Below, piece by piece: positions 10,874 through 23,500 of a stretch of DNA of 64,000 bases; the first letter of the stretch is position 1; every line of letters begins with the position of its first letter. The notes under the pieces are model-generated. The model saw only the letters and a list, made by a program, of their open reading frames with translations, searched no databases and had not been told where the DNA came from. Source of the stretch: Steinernema hermaphroditum (taxonomy: Eukaryota > Nematoda > Chromadorea > Rhabditida > Steinernematidae); contig CM059625.1 in assembly GCA_030435675.1 (NCBI GenBank), forward strand, positions 10,292,001 through 10,356,000, given 5' to 3'. Made by a program: the position numbers and the translations under genes.

Positions 10874-13800
10874 ATGGCAACTGAGTTCTTCTACAAAAGG
10901 GAACCCGCCAAGCGGTAAGTAATTCTCTTGCTTATCACCACACTTATGAAATTGATGAAAAAGTCAAAACACATGCGCTCTTTAGTCATAAACAGCTGAA
11001 GCCGCGAGAATGAACTTTGATTACCAAACCCTTGTGCGTACACTAAAGTTTTCACTTCGGTGAGTACGGAAGTCCGAATAGTCTGTACTAGGCGCCGGGG
11101 AAATAATCGCTCAATCACGCGAAAAGAGAATATGGAGTTAAATTTGGGAACACATAACGACTGAGCCTTTAGGTATATACCATGTATGGTCGCACACTTT
11201 TGGGGCATTCGAAGATTTTCTCAATGTGATGATGATCGGTTAGTCGCCTATATACAATGTGGGAGGTCGGCATGACCAATCCATGGGGTTGCCTACCGTC
11301 TGACAGATAACGCGCAGCAACTGGCCACTGCCTGCTGCTCAGCCCTTTTTTGCGAAGCTGTCTGTCGTTTAAGGGTTTTTTTCTCGCCCACTTCTTTGCG
11401 GCGCTCGCATTATCATCCTCTCACCTTTTCTGGCGTCGTGCACTTAGAGATTGATAGAAACACTATATAACCGACGCAGACGGTGCCTTCCTAGCATTAC
11501 CGTGACCAATTTATCTGTGTGAATCGTCGCCCTTTACTTTGCAACGTAAACTCGAGGTTCTAGTTGCGTAGTCGCTCATCCTTCCGACTCCGCCCCAAAC
11601 TTTTCACTTCAGCACCAGCTGTCATTTTTTGTTTTTTGTTTGCTGAAATGCCAGCATTGAGTCCTCATCTTGATTTCACGGACGACCAGATCGGGATGCA
11701 TAAGAAAGATCCCGAAAAAAGGTTTGTATTTTAAATGTATTCTTGACAGTAAAATCATTCTTATTCTGCGCTACTCATTTTACAATTTACTCCTTTACTT
11801 TAGGGTGTTTGTTAACCGCAACATGCGGCTTGAGAAGATCAAGTTCTTTGGATTTGACATGGACTACACTCTTGCAAGTCAGTGCCTTCGCCGAATGAAT
11901 AATAGTAATCCGTTCTTTTAGTTTACAAGTCCCCTGATCTGGAATGCATGGCCTTTGACCTCATCATCGAGCGCATGATCTCTATCGGGTACCCCGAACA
12001 TTTGCGCACCTTCAAGTACAATCCCATCTTCCCAGTTCGTGGACTGTGGTTTGACTACCTCTACGGGAATCTCCTAAAGGTCGATGGATTCGGCAACATT
12101 CTGGTTGGCATGCACGGCTTCACGCCACTAACACCGTAAGAAACGTGATGATTGACAGTCGGTGGATTATATCATTTAGACAAGAAATCGAGGAGCTGTA
12201 CCCGAACAAGTTTTTACACTTAACTGACAAGCGGGTGTATGTGTTGAACACGTTGTTCAATCTTCCTGAAACCTATCTGGTGGCGTGTCTTGTCGACTAT
12301 TTTGATAATTCGCCCGATTATACCCTGTAAGTGTCAAATCTCTCCGATACTTTTTAATCTATGTTAAGCGTTCTGCACCAAAATTGGGGGTTGAGCGAGG
12401 GTCTCTTTGATAAGGGCCACATTGTCGTTTACGGTCTAGAGTCCTTATCACCGATTCAAATACGTCTGCTTTAACCATTCTTTAGCTGTCTTTGGGACAC
12501 ATGTGCTCAGGTCGCGAGCAAAATTAGTTATAATCCACAAACGGTTAGAAAATAAATGTTAAGCATGATGTACACAAAGGAAATGGTTAGGATCCATCAA
12601 GATGTTTGAAACAAAAATCATATTCGGGACAGTGTTATACTTTGGACTGGCAATGCGTATTCTCACAGTTTCATTTTTCAGCTCAGCTGATAAGAGTGGA
12701 GTGAAGAGCGGAGATGTTGTCATGTCGTACCGTTCGATCTTCCAGGATATCCGAAATGCGGTTGACTGGGTGCACTTTGATGTAAGCTACTGCAGCTTGG
12801 ACTCTAAATAAATGTGATGTTAAGAGTGATATGAAGAGGACGATCGTCAACAATTTGGACAAATATGTCGAAAAGGATTCACGTGCCGTCCAGTTGCTCG
12901 AGCAGCTCAGACTGAACGACAGAAAAACGTTCCTTTTGACCAACAGTGATTACTGGTACACCAACGTATGTATTGTGCAGGAGTCCAGCAAGTATCATTT
13001 TGGGTTTTAGGAGTTGATGAAGTACCTGGTTGGCCCAAATTGGACCGAATATTTTGACATTACTGTTGTTGACGCTAGCAAGCCCAAGTGGTTCGCCGAA
13101 GGAACGGTGTTCCGCGAGGTTGACACCAACACAGGGGCTTTGAAAATCGGAATTCATGCAGGTCCTCTTAAGCGCGGTGTTGTTTACTCCGGAGGTAACG
13201 CATTGTCAACTTAAACTTTATACAATGACAACTGTGATGCTTTAGGGTCATGTGATGCCTTCCGTAGACTGGTGAAAGCACGAGGAAAGGATGTCCTCTA
13301 CATCGGAGATCACATTTTCGGAGATGTGCTTCGCTCAAAAAAGGCACGCGGATGGAAGACGTTCCTCGTTGTTCCCGAACTCGATCACGAATTGACCGTG
13401 TGGACTGATCGCAGACCCTTGTTCGAACAACTGCGCGAATTGGACACTCTAATGGCCAATATCTACCGTAACTTGGACGGAAACACTCGCGATAAACCCA
13501 AGATTGACGACATCCTCAAGAACATCAAGGTACGGTGTCTCTTCAACTATCATCCAATCTTTCCTAAAGGGGGTGACGCATGAAATGGATCAAGAGTATG
13601 GCGTGATGGGCTCTCTGTTCCGGAGTGGATCTCGAACTACTTTCTTTGCATCTCAAGTTGAAAGATATGCCGACCTGTATGCTAGCAGCTGCTACAACCT
13701 GGTGCACTACCCGAACTTCTACTTCTTCCGCGCTCCGATGACTCTGATGCCTCACGAGTCGACCGTTGACCACTCCTCGATTATGCACCAGAGACCGGAA

Positions 13801-14094
13801 GTCGCACTTAAGAAGCAAGATTCCGTCGGTCAGCAAGGTAAATCATCAACGACTCTCGGACTGTTGAGCAACGTTTTAATTTCAGTGCGTGGTTGGACCA
13901 GAATGATGTCGAAGTCGACTACTTTCTGCCACGAGGAAGATGAAGAGGACCAGGACGGACCTTCTTCGAACTCGGACAACGAGCCTGCCGAACAGAGGCA
14001 CAAGCGCGAGCGGTCGCACTCCGAAGAGTCCTCCGAATCTTTGAATCAGACGGACGTCCTCGTTCCAAACCCAAGCTACGTCGATATTGACTAA
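10874..14094 (+). CDS. Cytosolic purine 5'-nucleotidase (cN-II family)
   Basis: Orthologue of NT5C2, a HAD-superfamily phosphatase that dephosphorylates IMP and GMP in the cytosol. Two alternative first exons, 1a (10874-10914, [14 protein letters not shown]) and 1b (11648-11721, [13 protein letters not shown]...), end in the same phase and both join exon 2 at R|VFVNR. Common exons: 11804-11877, 11922-12135, 12180-12326, 12682-12781, 12825-12965, 13011-13194, 13246-13529, 13570-13837, 13886-14094. Catalytic motif I is [10 protein letters not shown]; motif II is around [12 protein letters not shown]; the motif III-IV region gives [41 protein letters not shown] and [13 protein letters not shown] segments align with the human enzyme, and an acidic C-terminus (HEEDEEDQD) is present as in vertebrate cN-II. 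The last intron (48 nt) keeps frame if retained. Confidence 0.96.
11464..11470 (+). promoter_or_regulatory. TATA-like element for first exon 1b
   Basis: TATATAA lies about 180 nt upstream of the ATG of exon 1b (11648), inside the intron that follows exon 1a. With 10671-10676 it suggests two promoters for the nucleotidase gene. Sequence-based inference only. Confidence 0.35.
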
Positions 14095-14695
14095 GCATTT
14101 GTTCCGTTCTCTTCCGTTGTTCTTTAAAGATATCCCACTTCCAAGCGTTGATCGCTTTGTGTGCTTTGGTTCACGTGCTTTTAGATCCTCGTCTTTCGTG
14201 TCCTTTTGCAAGATCATTGACTATTTCACAGACATTGGCCTTATTCACCTTAACTTCACTACGTGTTTTTATTGTGTTGTGTTATTCTAAAATTATTTTG
14301 CCGAACAGATTCACCATAACAGATAAAGCGTTTAAAAGCGTTCAACAGCTGTGTGCAGTTGTCGACGGCCAGTTACATACAATTTGTACAGTTCGTATTG
14401 TGTTTATTATAACTTTGGAGAGCATAAATACAGTGATCATTGCGATGAGCGAACGGCTGCCAGCCGCTATGGCGTTGAAAGACGACGGTCAAGTGCAAAA
14501 TGAGAACGACAGTTGCAGGACAAGTCAAAGGTCACAGAAAAGGAAAAAGACGAATGTTGAGCATAACCAATTCACATTTTTGGATTGAAAGACGCGTAGC
14601 CCCGTTTGAAGGGCACTTAAGTGAAAATCTAATCGATTCGTAATAAATTAAAACTGAGGGACACAGTAAATTAATAATAAATAGTATCTGCGATG
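14095..14695. other. Convergent 3' ends of the nucleotidase and MAM-like genes
   Basis: About 600 nt between the nucleotidase stop (plus strand) and the stop of the minus-strand MAM-like gene. Plus-strand AATAAA signals at about 14642 and 14675 would give the nucleotidase a 3' UTR of some 550 nt that reaches almost to the MAM-like coding region. The 146-codon frame at 14148-14588 has no family similarity and is most simply UTR. Confidence 0.5.
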
Positions 14696-16618
14696 TTAGC
14701 AAAGAGTCTTTTGCTGTAACGTTGGGTCGTCGATGTTTTCGATCACTTGGATATCGTCAATGGCACAGGCGCCCTGGTTCGTGCGCGTGTTCTCACAGAC
14801 GAAAATCACCTGAATTGAGGAAGATATGGGACGAAGTTGAGCTGTCGGTTATATGATAGGAATTTTGATAAGGCGATAAAAGGACGTGAAAAGTTGTAAT
14901 GCGCTCAGAAGCAATTATCGTGTTAGACAAGTAGACTAATGGCGATTTTATCTTACCTTGCGCGTTCCTTTCGGGCAGACGAGACTGGCATACTTCCAAC
15001 GACGGTCCTGCACCGTGACGAATTTGTCCGAACTGAAGGGACAGTTGTCAGTGGAGTCGCAGCAACCCTTCAGCTGCACTCCATGGGTTCCCTCATAGAA
15101 CTGGAAGCGCATACGACGATCCTCCGGAAGACCTCCGACGTCGGCTTCGAGGCCGGCCATCTCTCTTGGATACAAGAAGGTGGCGGCGTAGTAGTTGCCT
15201 TCTGAAACAATGAACTATGCAATAGTGGGATTCTGAAGGACATATCTACCTGTTCCTTCCTTGACGCCAGTGATACGGTTCATGAATTGTCCGCGGACGA
15301 CTTGGAAACGAGTTGTCAATCCGCGAATCGACTGCGATTGGTGCGCGTCTTTGAAGGAGCAAGTGGTGGCATCCTCAAATGTACATTTAGTGTCTTCGCA
15401 GACGCTGACTCTCTTGTCGATGCCGTTTTGGCTGGAGGAAGACAGTCCGTTTTCATTTCCTGCGATAAGTTAAATGGACGGCGAACTAAACTACGATGCA
15501 TACCTTCCACCTTGATGCGATCGACGTTAGTTTTGTGAGCGCTGGTAATCTCCTGCTCGACGCTCTTCGACTTAATTTCTTGTCGATTCTTCGTCACTTC
15601 CGTTTCCGCCTGGCAATCCTGATCGTTGGTATCATAGAAGATTTCGATGTTATCAAGTACAGCGATTTCGTCAGCGTCACCTTCGAAGTTACTAGCAACG
15701 AAGACGATCTGAATTGACAAAGCGAATTATAAACGAATATGTCGGATGACGTACGTCGACAAGGGACGCCTTGGGAAGAACGAGTTCGGAATATCCAAGG
15801 CCGTTGTATCGAGGGAATTCTTGGCAGTTCAGGAGCGGATTGTAGTTAGCCGTAGTTGGGTAAGATTCTTTCTGGCAAACTTGTAGCAACACCTTGGATG
15901 ACTGATAGTGACTAAAACGGAGCGGCTCGAACGAGTGCCTCGTGTGTAAAAAAATTACCTTGCGCGAACGCGAATAGGAGAGCTGGCACAAAAGATACCA
16001 CAAGAGGCAAATTGTGCCTCATCCGATGGAGCGGCACTGTTGGCATTGGCGATCAGGTAGTTTCCACTAAGGGATGCATTGTGCAGAGCTCCTTGTAGAG
16101 GACCGCGAGCTACTTGCCAATCGAACTGATCTTCGGGAGTGGCCACGTTGGCCCAGCAGCAAGGCTTTCCATCAAAATCACAGTACAAGCCGCTGGCTAC
16201 AAATAAATAATATTATTTGTTATGCTACGCTACGAGTTTATACGTTTTTCAACAGGTCCTCCACTTTCGCTGTTGTACCCGTCTGCGCTGAACTCCGTAA
16301 GAGTGGCTTTTCCGAGGACAGCTGAAAGCGCGTTGAAGAAATAAAAACACAACTATGAACGAACATTCAGATGTTGCGTCTCCGACGGCGATAGGTTCAG
16401 TTGGACCCTTGTTAGCTGCTGCAGCCGCAGCGGCTCGGACAGCAGGTGGCGGAACCGGAGGCGCCTGATTTGAATACTGCACAGTGGGGCCGGCAGCATA
16501 CTGTCGTGGGGCAGTACTCAGGCAAGCGAAACCTATTCGGGTTAGCAGCGTAATCTGTGGACAGTGAAATACCTGCTTGAATGGCGAGCGCCAAAAGTAT
16601 GGTAGATGACCACCTCAT
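14696..16618 (-). CDS. Secreted protein with two MAM-like domains
   Basis: Predicted extracellular protein of about 479 aa. Exons on the minus strand: 16618-16573, 16532-16365, 16321-16265, 16196-15959, 15911-15755, 15708-15504, 15459-15250, 15201-14957, 14809-14696. A signal peptide (MRWSSTILLALAIQAG) is followed by a Pro/Ala-rich spacer. MAM-like domain 1 starts LYCDFDGKPCCWANV...DQFDWQVARG and closes with DADEIAVLDNIEIFYDTND. Domain 2 starts CEDTKCTFEDATTCSF and closes with GACAIDDIQVIENIDD. The Cys/Trp/Phe-Asp pattern at each start and the (A/V)xDDI-type closing strand are typical of MAM modules, which mediate adhesion or multimerisation outside the cell. An in-frame ATG upstream (16642) would add eight residues. 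No membrane anchor is visible. The function is unknown. Confidence 0.85.
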
Positions 16619-18834
16619 TCGTTGTGTTTCTGAAGAAGACACACTTCAGCGGCGAAAAGAGGGAGAGTCAAGTACCGATAATAAGACAAGGCACCGATAA
16701 TAATTTCCCTCGCACCATTTCAGCGATTAAAATTCGCGCGAAATTAAAAATCCCAAACGGGCGCGCAACATCAAATAGGTCATAGGTGAACGGCGGACAA
16801 CTGCAGAAGTTGCAACAAAGAACATGCTAGAGTAAAGAATAGATTGAATTGACATCATTTTTGGCAATAAAATGCAAGATGGTCGCCAAAGTTCGGATAG
16901 TATAGAATGTTTGAGGAAAGAAGGTAGTTCGGGATGTGAAATGGGGACAAAAAAAGCCGACGGCAGACTATGTGATCGGCGTGCGCCACCATTTATCTAA
17001 ATTACAAGGCGCCAACAGAAAGCAACACGGATTTCCGAGCACCGGCTGTCGCCCTTTGTCGCCAAGAAGTCCAGAACGGTCGGCGGAGCTTTGTCATCGA
17101 AAAATTAGGTTGCGCCACGCGAGTAAGAAATCTGACAAGGGGATTCTCTTGTTCGGGTCCGCGCGACACCTTAAGATCACAGATGCAAATGAATTCTGAT
17201 AAGGGCATTGGTGCGAAACGTGCGAAACCGCATATCCTTAAAGGGAAATGGTGATAAGCCATATGAGAAACAAAAGGTGATCGAAAGAGAGTAACCAAAA
17301 GAGATTTCGTCTCCTTTTCTTCACTGTGACCTTTTTATGTCTCGAAGTGACCCAGATGCGGTCAGCCCATTTTGTTTTCTTCAGAACGGGCAAGTTGGAA
17401 AACCTCTCAGTTTCATTTGACCGCGTCCAAAGCTAGAGAAGCGTAACACGCGAATATGACGTCACTTTACAGAATCAGGTAGGTTGTCGCTGAAGAATCG
17501 CTGATCGCTGAACGCTTATTTTTGCGTATTCAGGAACCTAACATTACACGAAACGGTTGACGTCCCTCCCGACTCGCCTTGATGAAAACGAATGAAACTT
17601 TGTAGCGGACGCGCGACCTACTTTGAGCGTCGGTGCACTTTCGCTTTAATCTCGATTCCCGAATTGATTCTGGAGAGAGAACAAAGGGCTGCCCAAACCG
17701 AGGAAACGCCCAGATTAGTCAGCGGAATCCAATTAAGTTACAGTAAACGAGGGACTAACGACGGTTGCGCAAAAGAAAATGCGCAATATGAGGTCGATTC
17801 GATGTTGAAGTACTCTACTATTCATAAGTGATTAAATTGTAATGGTTCTCACAGAACAACATTGTGAAATGAAAAAGTCATTTGAGTGCATAGGTTGAAC
17901 GAATAAGCGCGGCTAAACGATATTTGGAGCGACATTCGTACATTCGGACAACAATTGAATGGACACGCTTAGACGATCTGAGACGCTTTTAATCTAATTT
18001 AGATCAATCGCTTTTGAGGGGATCGTCCACCCGAGTTCTCGCGTATTCCTCTAAATACCACGGTTGACACAGATTAGATAGGGTTCCGCGCAGGTCTTCG
18101 TGTGCACAAGAATTCTTTAGAAATCCTCAAGCGTACCCCGAATTCCTTTCAACCGGGATGAGGCATTAAACGCCGCCCGCCAATTGACCGTTATCGACAA
18201 AAGATTTCTCCACTGAGAAGCATCCACTGTGTGCTGCGAACCTGCCAATTCAGTCGAGGAAGTCAGACAGTACTTTCCGTTAATGAGGCGACATGTGCAG
18301 AAAAGTTCTTAAAGCTCCGTGAATACTGGACATATCCTGATTGCGCCTCATCGCGTTAAATTCAATTATCCACCTAGTGACATCCAAAACAGTTGAAAAT
18401 GTGCGGAAGCAGATATGTTGCGAAGGAAAGCAAAGGAAATAAAAAGAGGAAAGAACACTAGAGTGACCGTTCAGCGACCCTAGTGACCCACGATGTGCCT
18501 TAACCCGGCGAGAGCAACTCTGACTCGCATCCTGAGCCAAGGTGCACCTTTATCCGACACTTCTATCATTTCGATCGCTGCGCCTCGGGATTGTAACACA
18601 ATACCGGATTTCTGTCGAAACGCAGAACAAAACATTCATTATGGAGATGAATCAACACTGCCCGAGGGCACGTACGATAGGTGATTCTTTCTTTCTGTCT
18701 GCGAGAAACCAAGAATTCAAAGGCCTGTGTGGAAAGTATGTTAACAATGCGGAGTCGACCTTTGACGCTAGATCAAAAGTTACGAGCATACTAACTGACG
18801 AATGAAGTTTAACGTAAGTATGAAAATAACGGCT
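16619..18834. other. Intergenic region
   Basis: About 2.2 kb between two minus-strand genes. It presumably contains the promoter of the MAM-like gene. Scattered short open frames (for example 16936-17199 and 17592-17831) show no signal peptide, domain or splice continuity. I see no gene. Confidence 0.45.
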
Positions 18835-20039
18835 TTATTTTTGTGCTTTGAAAGCTGTTCCGTTCAGACCCCAGAAAATAGATATGGCCAAGGCAACTAC
18901 TGATACTCCAGCAATACCTCCAACAAGGATGAAATGTGGCTTCATTTCGTTTGTGCGAAGTAGATTATCGCGACTATAGTACTCCAGTTGAATTTCTGTT
19001 AGCGGAATATCCACGGCCATCCAGGGATATCGCGGCGGAGTGCAGCCTCTATCTATTTGTGATAAGATGTTCTCTCTCATCTAAGGCCATGGATTAGAAG
19101 TGATCTGAGAAAAGCGCTTGCCTCTGCAACGTTGTCCAGAATCGGAAGTTCTGCATATGCGTTATCACTGACGAGAACCATCTGAAGACAGTCGCCGGAA
19201 AGTTTTGGAAAACGCTGGTAAAGCACAATCTCGATCTCCACGTTGAAAGGACGTCGGATTTCGTAGAGGGACAGATTGGAGTACTCGTTTAAACTTCGAG
19301 CCAAATTGGGCCAGTAGTCGTATGGACAATGCTCATCGCTACTAATCATAATCAGTTGGTTATTGTCATTGCATCCAGTGTTTTCCTTCAAAATATTCTC
19401 CACTTCCGACCAATCAACAACGTGTTGAGAGTTTGCATTTTCTCTTGTCTGCAGCCAGTTCATGAAGTGATCCTGGGGTACATCTTCAAAAGAACAATCT
19501 GCCTACACAACTAACCTTATTCGACAAATCTCCATCAAATTTGAAGTATGTACCACCAACGAAATAGAAGACCGACGGCTGTTTAGCTTCCAGGGAATAG
19601 ACTGGAAGTTTGCCCCTTTTGAGATAGTGGAAGTGAAAGAAGATCGGATCATCACGAGTTGAGTTATTTTCGTTTACAAATTCGCGAATCCACCGTGGAA
19701 TCTAAACGAAGACGACATGAACTCCTCGCTCGGGCAACGAACCAGAGATCTATGACGAACGCACTGATTTCGACAAAGCAAAAGTACGAGGCGGCTCTCT
19801 GTTCCTTTGTAGTGAACGATTGAAAGTGTTCTAAGCGTGGCTTTATCGTTGATTATTCGCTGTTTGGAAGGGTAGTTTGCGTCGGGTTCCAGTAAAGACG
19901 GAATCGTTGGTACTTCTTTCTCATCTTCGTTCTCGGGCGCATCCGACAGATTAGTCACTTCGCGTAGAGGGCGCACAAAAGAAGACATACCGACCGTGAT
20001 CAGAAAACCAAATTCGAAGATATATAAGATGAAGTTCAT
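18835..20039 (-). CDS. Thioredoxin-like type I membrane protein (putative)
   Basis: Four exons (20039-19743, 19701-19516, 19472-19122, 19080-18835) give about 359 aa. There is an N-terminal signal sequence (MNFILYIFEFGFLITVG) and one transmembrane helix at about residues 328-349 (HFILVGGIAGVSVVALAIS), leaving a short cytosolic tail. The lumenal part resembles a degenerate thioredoxin fold: a strand and Cys pair ESRLVLLLCRNQCVRHRSL where CxxC would be (here CxxxC), then PSVFYFVGGTYFKFDGDLSN and HFMNWLQTR, like the P-x-x-x-x-F-x-G-x-x-x-x-x-G-x-x-x end of thioredoxins. This similarity is my reading, not a demonstrated match. Two cysteine-containing segments follow. The final intron (19081-19121, 41 nt) fits only as GC-AG with a strong GAG|GCAAGC donor. 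It could be an ER redox-inactive chaperone-like protein. Confidence 0.7.
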
Positions 20040-20149
20040 CCTTAGAACCTTGCTCGGACCCGCGGCAAGCCACGAGCTATTCTGCCAGAGATCGGTGTAA
20101 ACTGAGCGCTGTATTGATTAGATCCCTTAGGGCGCTCGGTCAAAACATT

Positions 20150-20589
20150 TTATTCGAGGGAAAGGAGTACAACTAACATTAACAAAACGAATAAAATGGT
20201 TTCTGTCTCAGAATAGTTGCAGTTCAAACTGGTACAGCAGCACAGGCGCCCTTCAAAATTGCTTTCGTTCACTTTGAAGCACCAGGAATCGGTCCACTGT
20301 TCGTTTCCTCTATACTTCTGATGTAAAGGTCTTTTTTTTCTAACGGATTTCAATAACGTACCGCACATAGTGTGTTAACCAAAGATGTCCCGCAACCACG
20401 AGTCGGTTTCTGACTGTACGGTGACTTTCCAATCATATTGTAGCAATAAGAAGTGTCCGTGCATGACTGTCTCCGACCTGTATGGCGTCCAGTGAGCTGA
20501 TCGGTTTCCACGTAACATGTGGAAATGTTGGTAAGTGCAGCAGAACCAAATAACAGAAAGAACATGAGCAGTGGAAGAGTGAAAGACAT
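20150..20589 (-). CDS. Ly6/uPAR-like GPI-anchored surface protein
   Basis: Two exons (20589-20362 and 20317-20150, intron 44 nt) encode about 131 aa. A signal peptide (MSFTLPLLMFFLLFGSAALT) is followed by a Cys-rich module: ISTCYVETD, SCTDTSYCYN, RGCGTSLVNTLCA, DSWCFKVN and the ending CCCTSLNCN, close to the CCxxDxCN close of three-finger Ly6 domains. The C-terminus is a pure hydrophobic tail (TILFVLLMLVVLLSLE) with no following basic residues, as for GPI attachment. Nematode relatives include the HOT/ODR-2-type proteins, but orthology is not claimed. It lies directly upstream, on the same strand, of the thioredoxin-like gene's 5' end, 110 nt away. Confidence 0.75.
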
Positions 20590-23500
20590 GTGGGAAATTG
20601 TAAGTCACTGTATTCTTCAATGTTTCAATTCGCCTTGTATACGTCGATGGTTTATGATTCAGCGAGGGAGCCATGTGCAACGCGCCGAAATATCACTCCT
20701 CACAACAAGAGTCAGAGAAGTGGCCGCGATACAAAAGGCTTCTTGCATTGTCTCTTCAGCTCTTACTCACTCCACTCATTTTCACACTTGAATTCATTAA
20801 GCATGCAACGCCAGATTGCTTTTGTCCCGCGGTTTTCACGCCACAATGGTTAGGTAATTGAGTGGTCAAGAGGTCAGCGCCCGGCACAACTGTTTCGCGC
20901 ATTTAGCGCCTAATCACCGAGAGCAACGATAGACTGCAAGCTCTCATGTCTCTAAGGTTTCTGACCGAATACACGTTTGAAAGCGAACCTCACTGCATAA
21001 TTGTAGAACTGAAGTGGATCTGTCATCTTCAGAAAGTCTGTTTATGATCAACGGTGACACCTTGCATATTAATAACACCAAATTAATTATTCGAGAGCGA
21101 TGCTCTTGGAAGCGACAGAGTCAAGCACCTGCTTCCTATTGTGTTTCCGCCTTAATTTGCATAATGAGTGACAGGATCTCTTGATCCAGAATGTTATTGG
21201 CACTTGATTTTATTTGATCGCACCGCTTCCGGCTGGGCGTTGGAGCTTTGGTCGCTCCAACGCCCAGCCGGAAGCGGTGCGATCAAATAAAATCAAGTGC
21301 CAATAACATTCTGGATCAAGAGATCCTCCAGCAGACGCTATGAAGAGTTCAAAAAATAAGGAAATTTGAGAGAACCAAACTGAGGCGCGATAGCTGACTG
21401 ACAGTTGTAACGTGATATGCGAAGGCACTCCTAGGCATAATTCAACTCATCGCTAATTCGGTTCAATTTTCAACTTTAACGAGAACGCCCCATTCTTTTC
21501 AATTCTACGAAGCATGATGTTTAAATGTATGTCATTAATCAAGCTATGTTTGCTGAACCATCTGGAACGGCACACCGTGCGCGTGTGACAACCTGAAGAA
21601 AGGAGCTTTTGTAAACAACTCGGCTCTGTATTCGCTTTCTGTTTGCTAACCCGATGTGCCATGTGCCATTGCGCTCTCCACCTCCCATGGTGTTTGAATG
21701 AATTATAACGTCACAGATAACTTTGATCTTCCCTCGGCTGTAACCTAATTTCGGCCACAACGGGTGGTCACTTAAAAGGATTAAGAAACAGTAGCAATGA
21801 TCTCCCATGGTTCAGTTACCCATGCGGATGGCACCTCCTTTTCAACAGAACGCACAGTCTAAAGACACTGACAAGCGGCTCTGATTTGTGCCGACCTTTT
21901 GTGTTTACCGCGCTACAAGCACTCCTCAAATAACGGTCAATCGGATTTGTTCTGTTTAGTTGTCTTTGATGAGCATCACCAAGTATGCGGAGATCGATAG
22001 GTAGAGGAGCGCCGCTTGGACGAAGGAAGCAGTAGGCAAGCCTGCACTTGGGTCTTCTTATTTGGAGTCCCTCTTGAGCTGTGCATATCATATGCAGTCT
22101 CTCACACTTGTCGAGTGGTTCTTCTGCGTTCGCAACAATCATCCGAGACAAGAGTTTTCGGGAGTTTAATCACCACTTCAATGCACTTGTGCGCCCTGCA
22201 ACCGATCGCTTTCCGGCTTTTATTAACTATGGCTATCAGTGTGCTGTAATTGTTACATGATCTCAATCACATGAACTTGATTCGCAGTTTCATTTTTAAC
22301 TGTTTCGTTATAACAGTATCCGCAATGGTAATCAAATAGACAGTATATGAGGAGATTCTTTTCCGCTTTTGGATTGGTTAGAAAAATTGTTCACGCTTGA
22401 GATGTAATGTGATAATGACAGCAAACAAAGAAGCCTGTGATCCCGTAATTATACGGCTATATCCATTGATTAGGCCGACAGTAACAGAACCAGGCGCCGG
22501 CGGATATCGTTGACAGCGCCGCGCGGTGCGGCATTCTAAGGTAATTAGTGTAGTTTTGCGGAAAATAGGTGCTCCCAACCGACAATTACAATCCGGCACT
22601 TTTTTCTTGCCGACAGTCACCGGCGAAGGGGTTGACCCAAGGATTTCCTTTGTGCGCTTCCCTTTCAGTTGGCTCACGTTTCTCATTTATGGTTGCTTCG
22701 TACTCTCTGTTCTGCACCACTGTTTCCAAGGAGCTTTCCGTGGAGCACTGGGTATCCATTCACCACGTGCACTTCGTCGGTCGTTGCAACCTTCCCGCGT
22801 TTCCAAAATGTACTTACTCACGGATAATTGGGTAACTGGTTGCATTGGCAATTAAATGCGCGCGGCATGGGAGGATTCACGGTGTTATTCATCTTGTCAT
22901 CGGCAACTGTGTATCCCAGACAGGCCATCGAAAGCAGCCTTCTCGGTAGTTATACGAGATTATGCTTTCACAGTGACTGCTTATTCATACCATTTACGGT
23001 AGGCTGTGCCCGTATATCCCCATCCCGCTCATAAATTAATTTATTTTATAATCTGGTACGTAAGAGTCGCTGCTGCAGATGCTTTTCGTATCGAGTAAGT
23101 CGTCATAATTATATGCGAGAGACAGCAATCAACATCAAGAGGGTGCTTAGGGGCAGCTTAAGGTCGAAGGTTAACAGGCCCGTTGTGCAATGTGTCGCAC
23201 AGGCAGTCGTGCATGCGTCTCCCTCCGTTGCCAGTCTGTATGTGCGCTGTATATTGTTTTGTGGAGAGGTCAATTAAGAAGCTGCAAGGGTCTGGCGCAT
23301 TGCGCGCACAGCCCAAAGAGGACCGGGTGCGCGAACACAAGAGCCGACTCCGCCTTCGGCTACTCGTCTCGGAGTTGACGATTGAGTAGCCTCCCGCAAT
23401 CACCCTCACGGGCTTCAATGGAGTTGTTGATTGCTAGCGTTCACCGACTCGGATTTTCCTGCGAACCCGGCGGGATCGCACCACAAACGGTGCTAATTAT

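Noticed and set aside
14148..14588. 146-codon plus-strand open frame after the cN-II stop
   Set aside because: No domain, no splice context, and it lies in the expected 3' UTR before the AATAAA signals.
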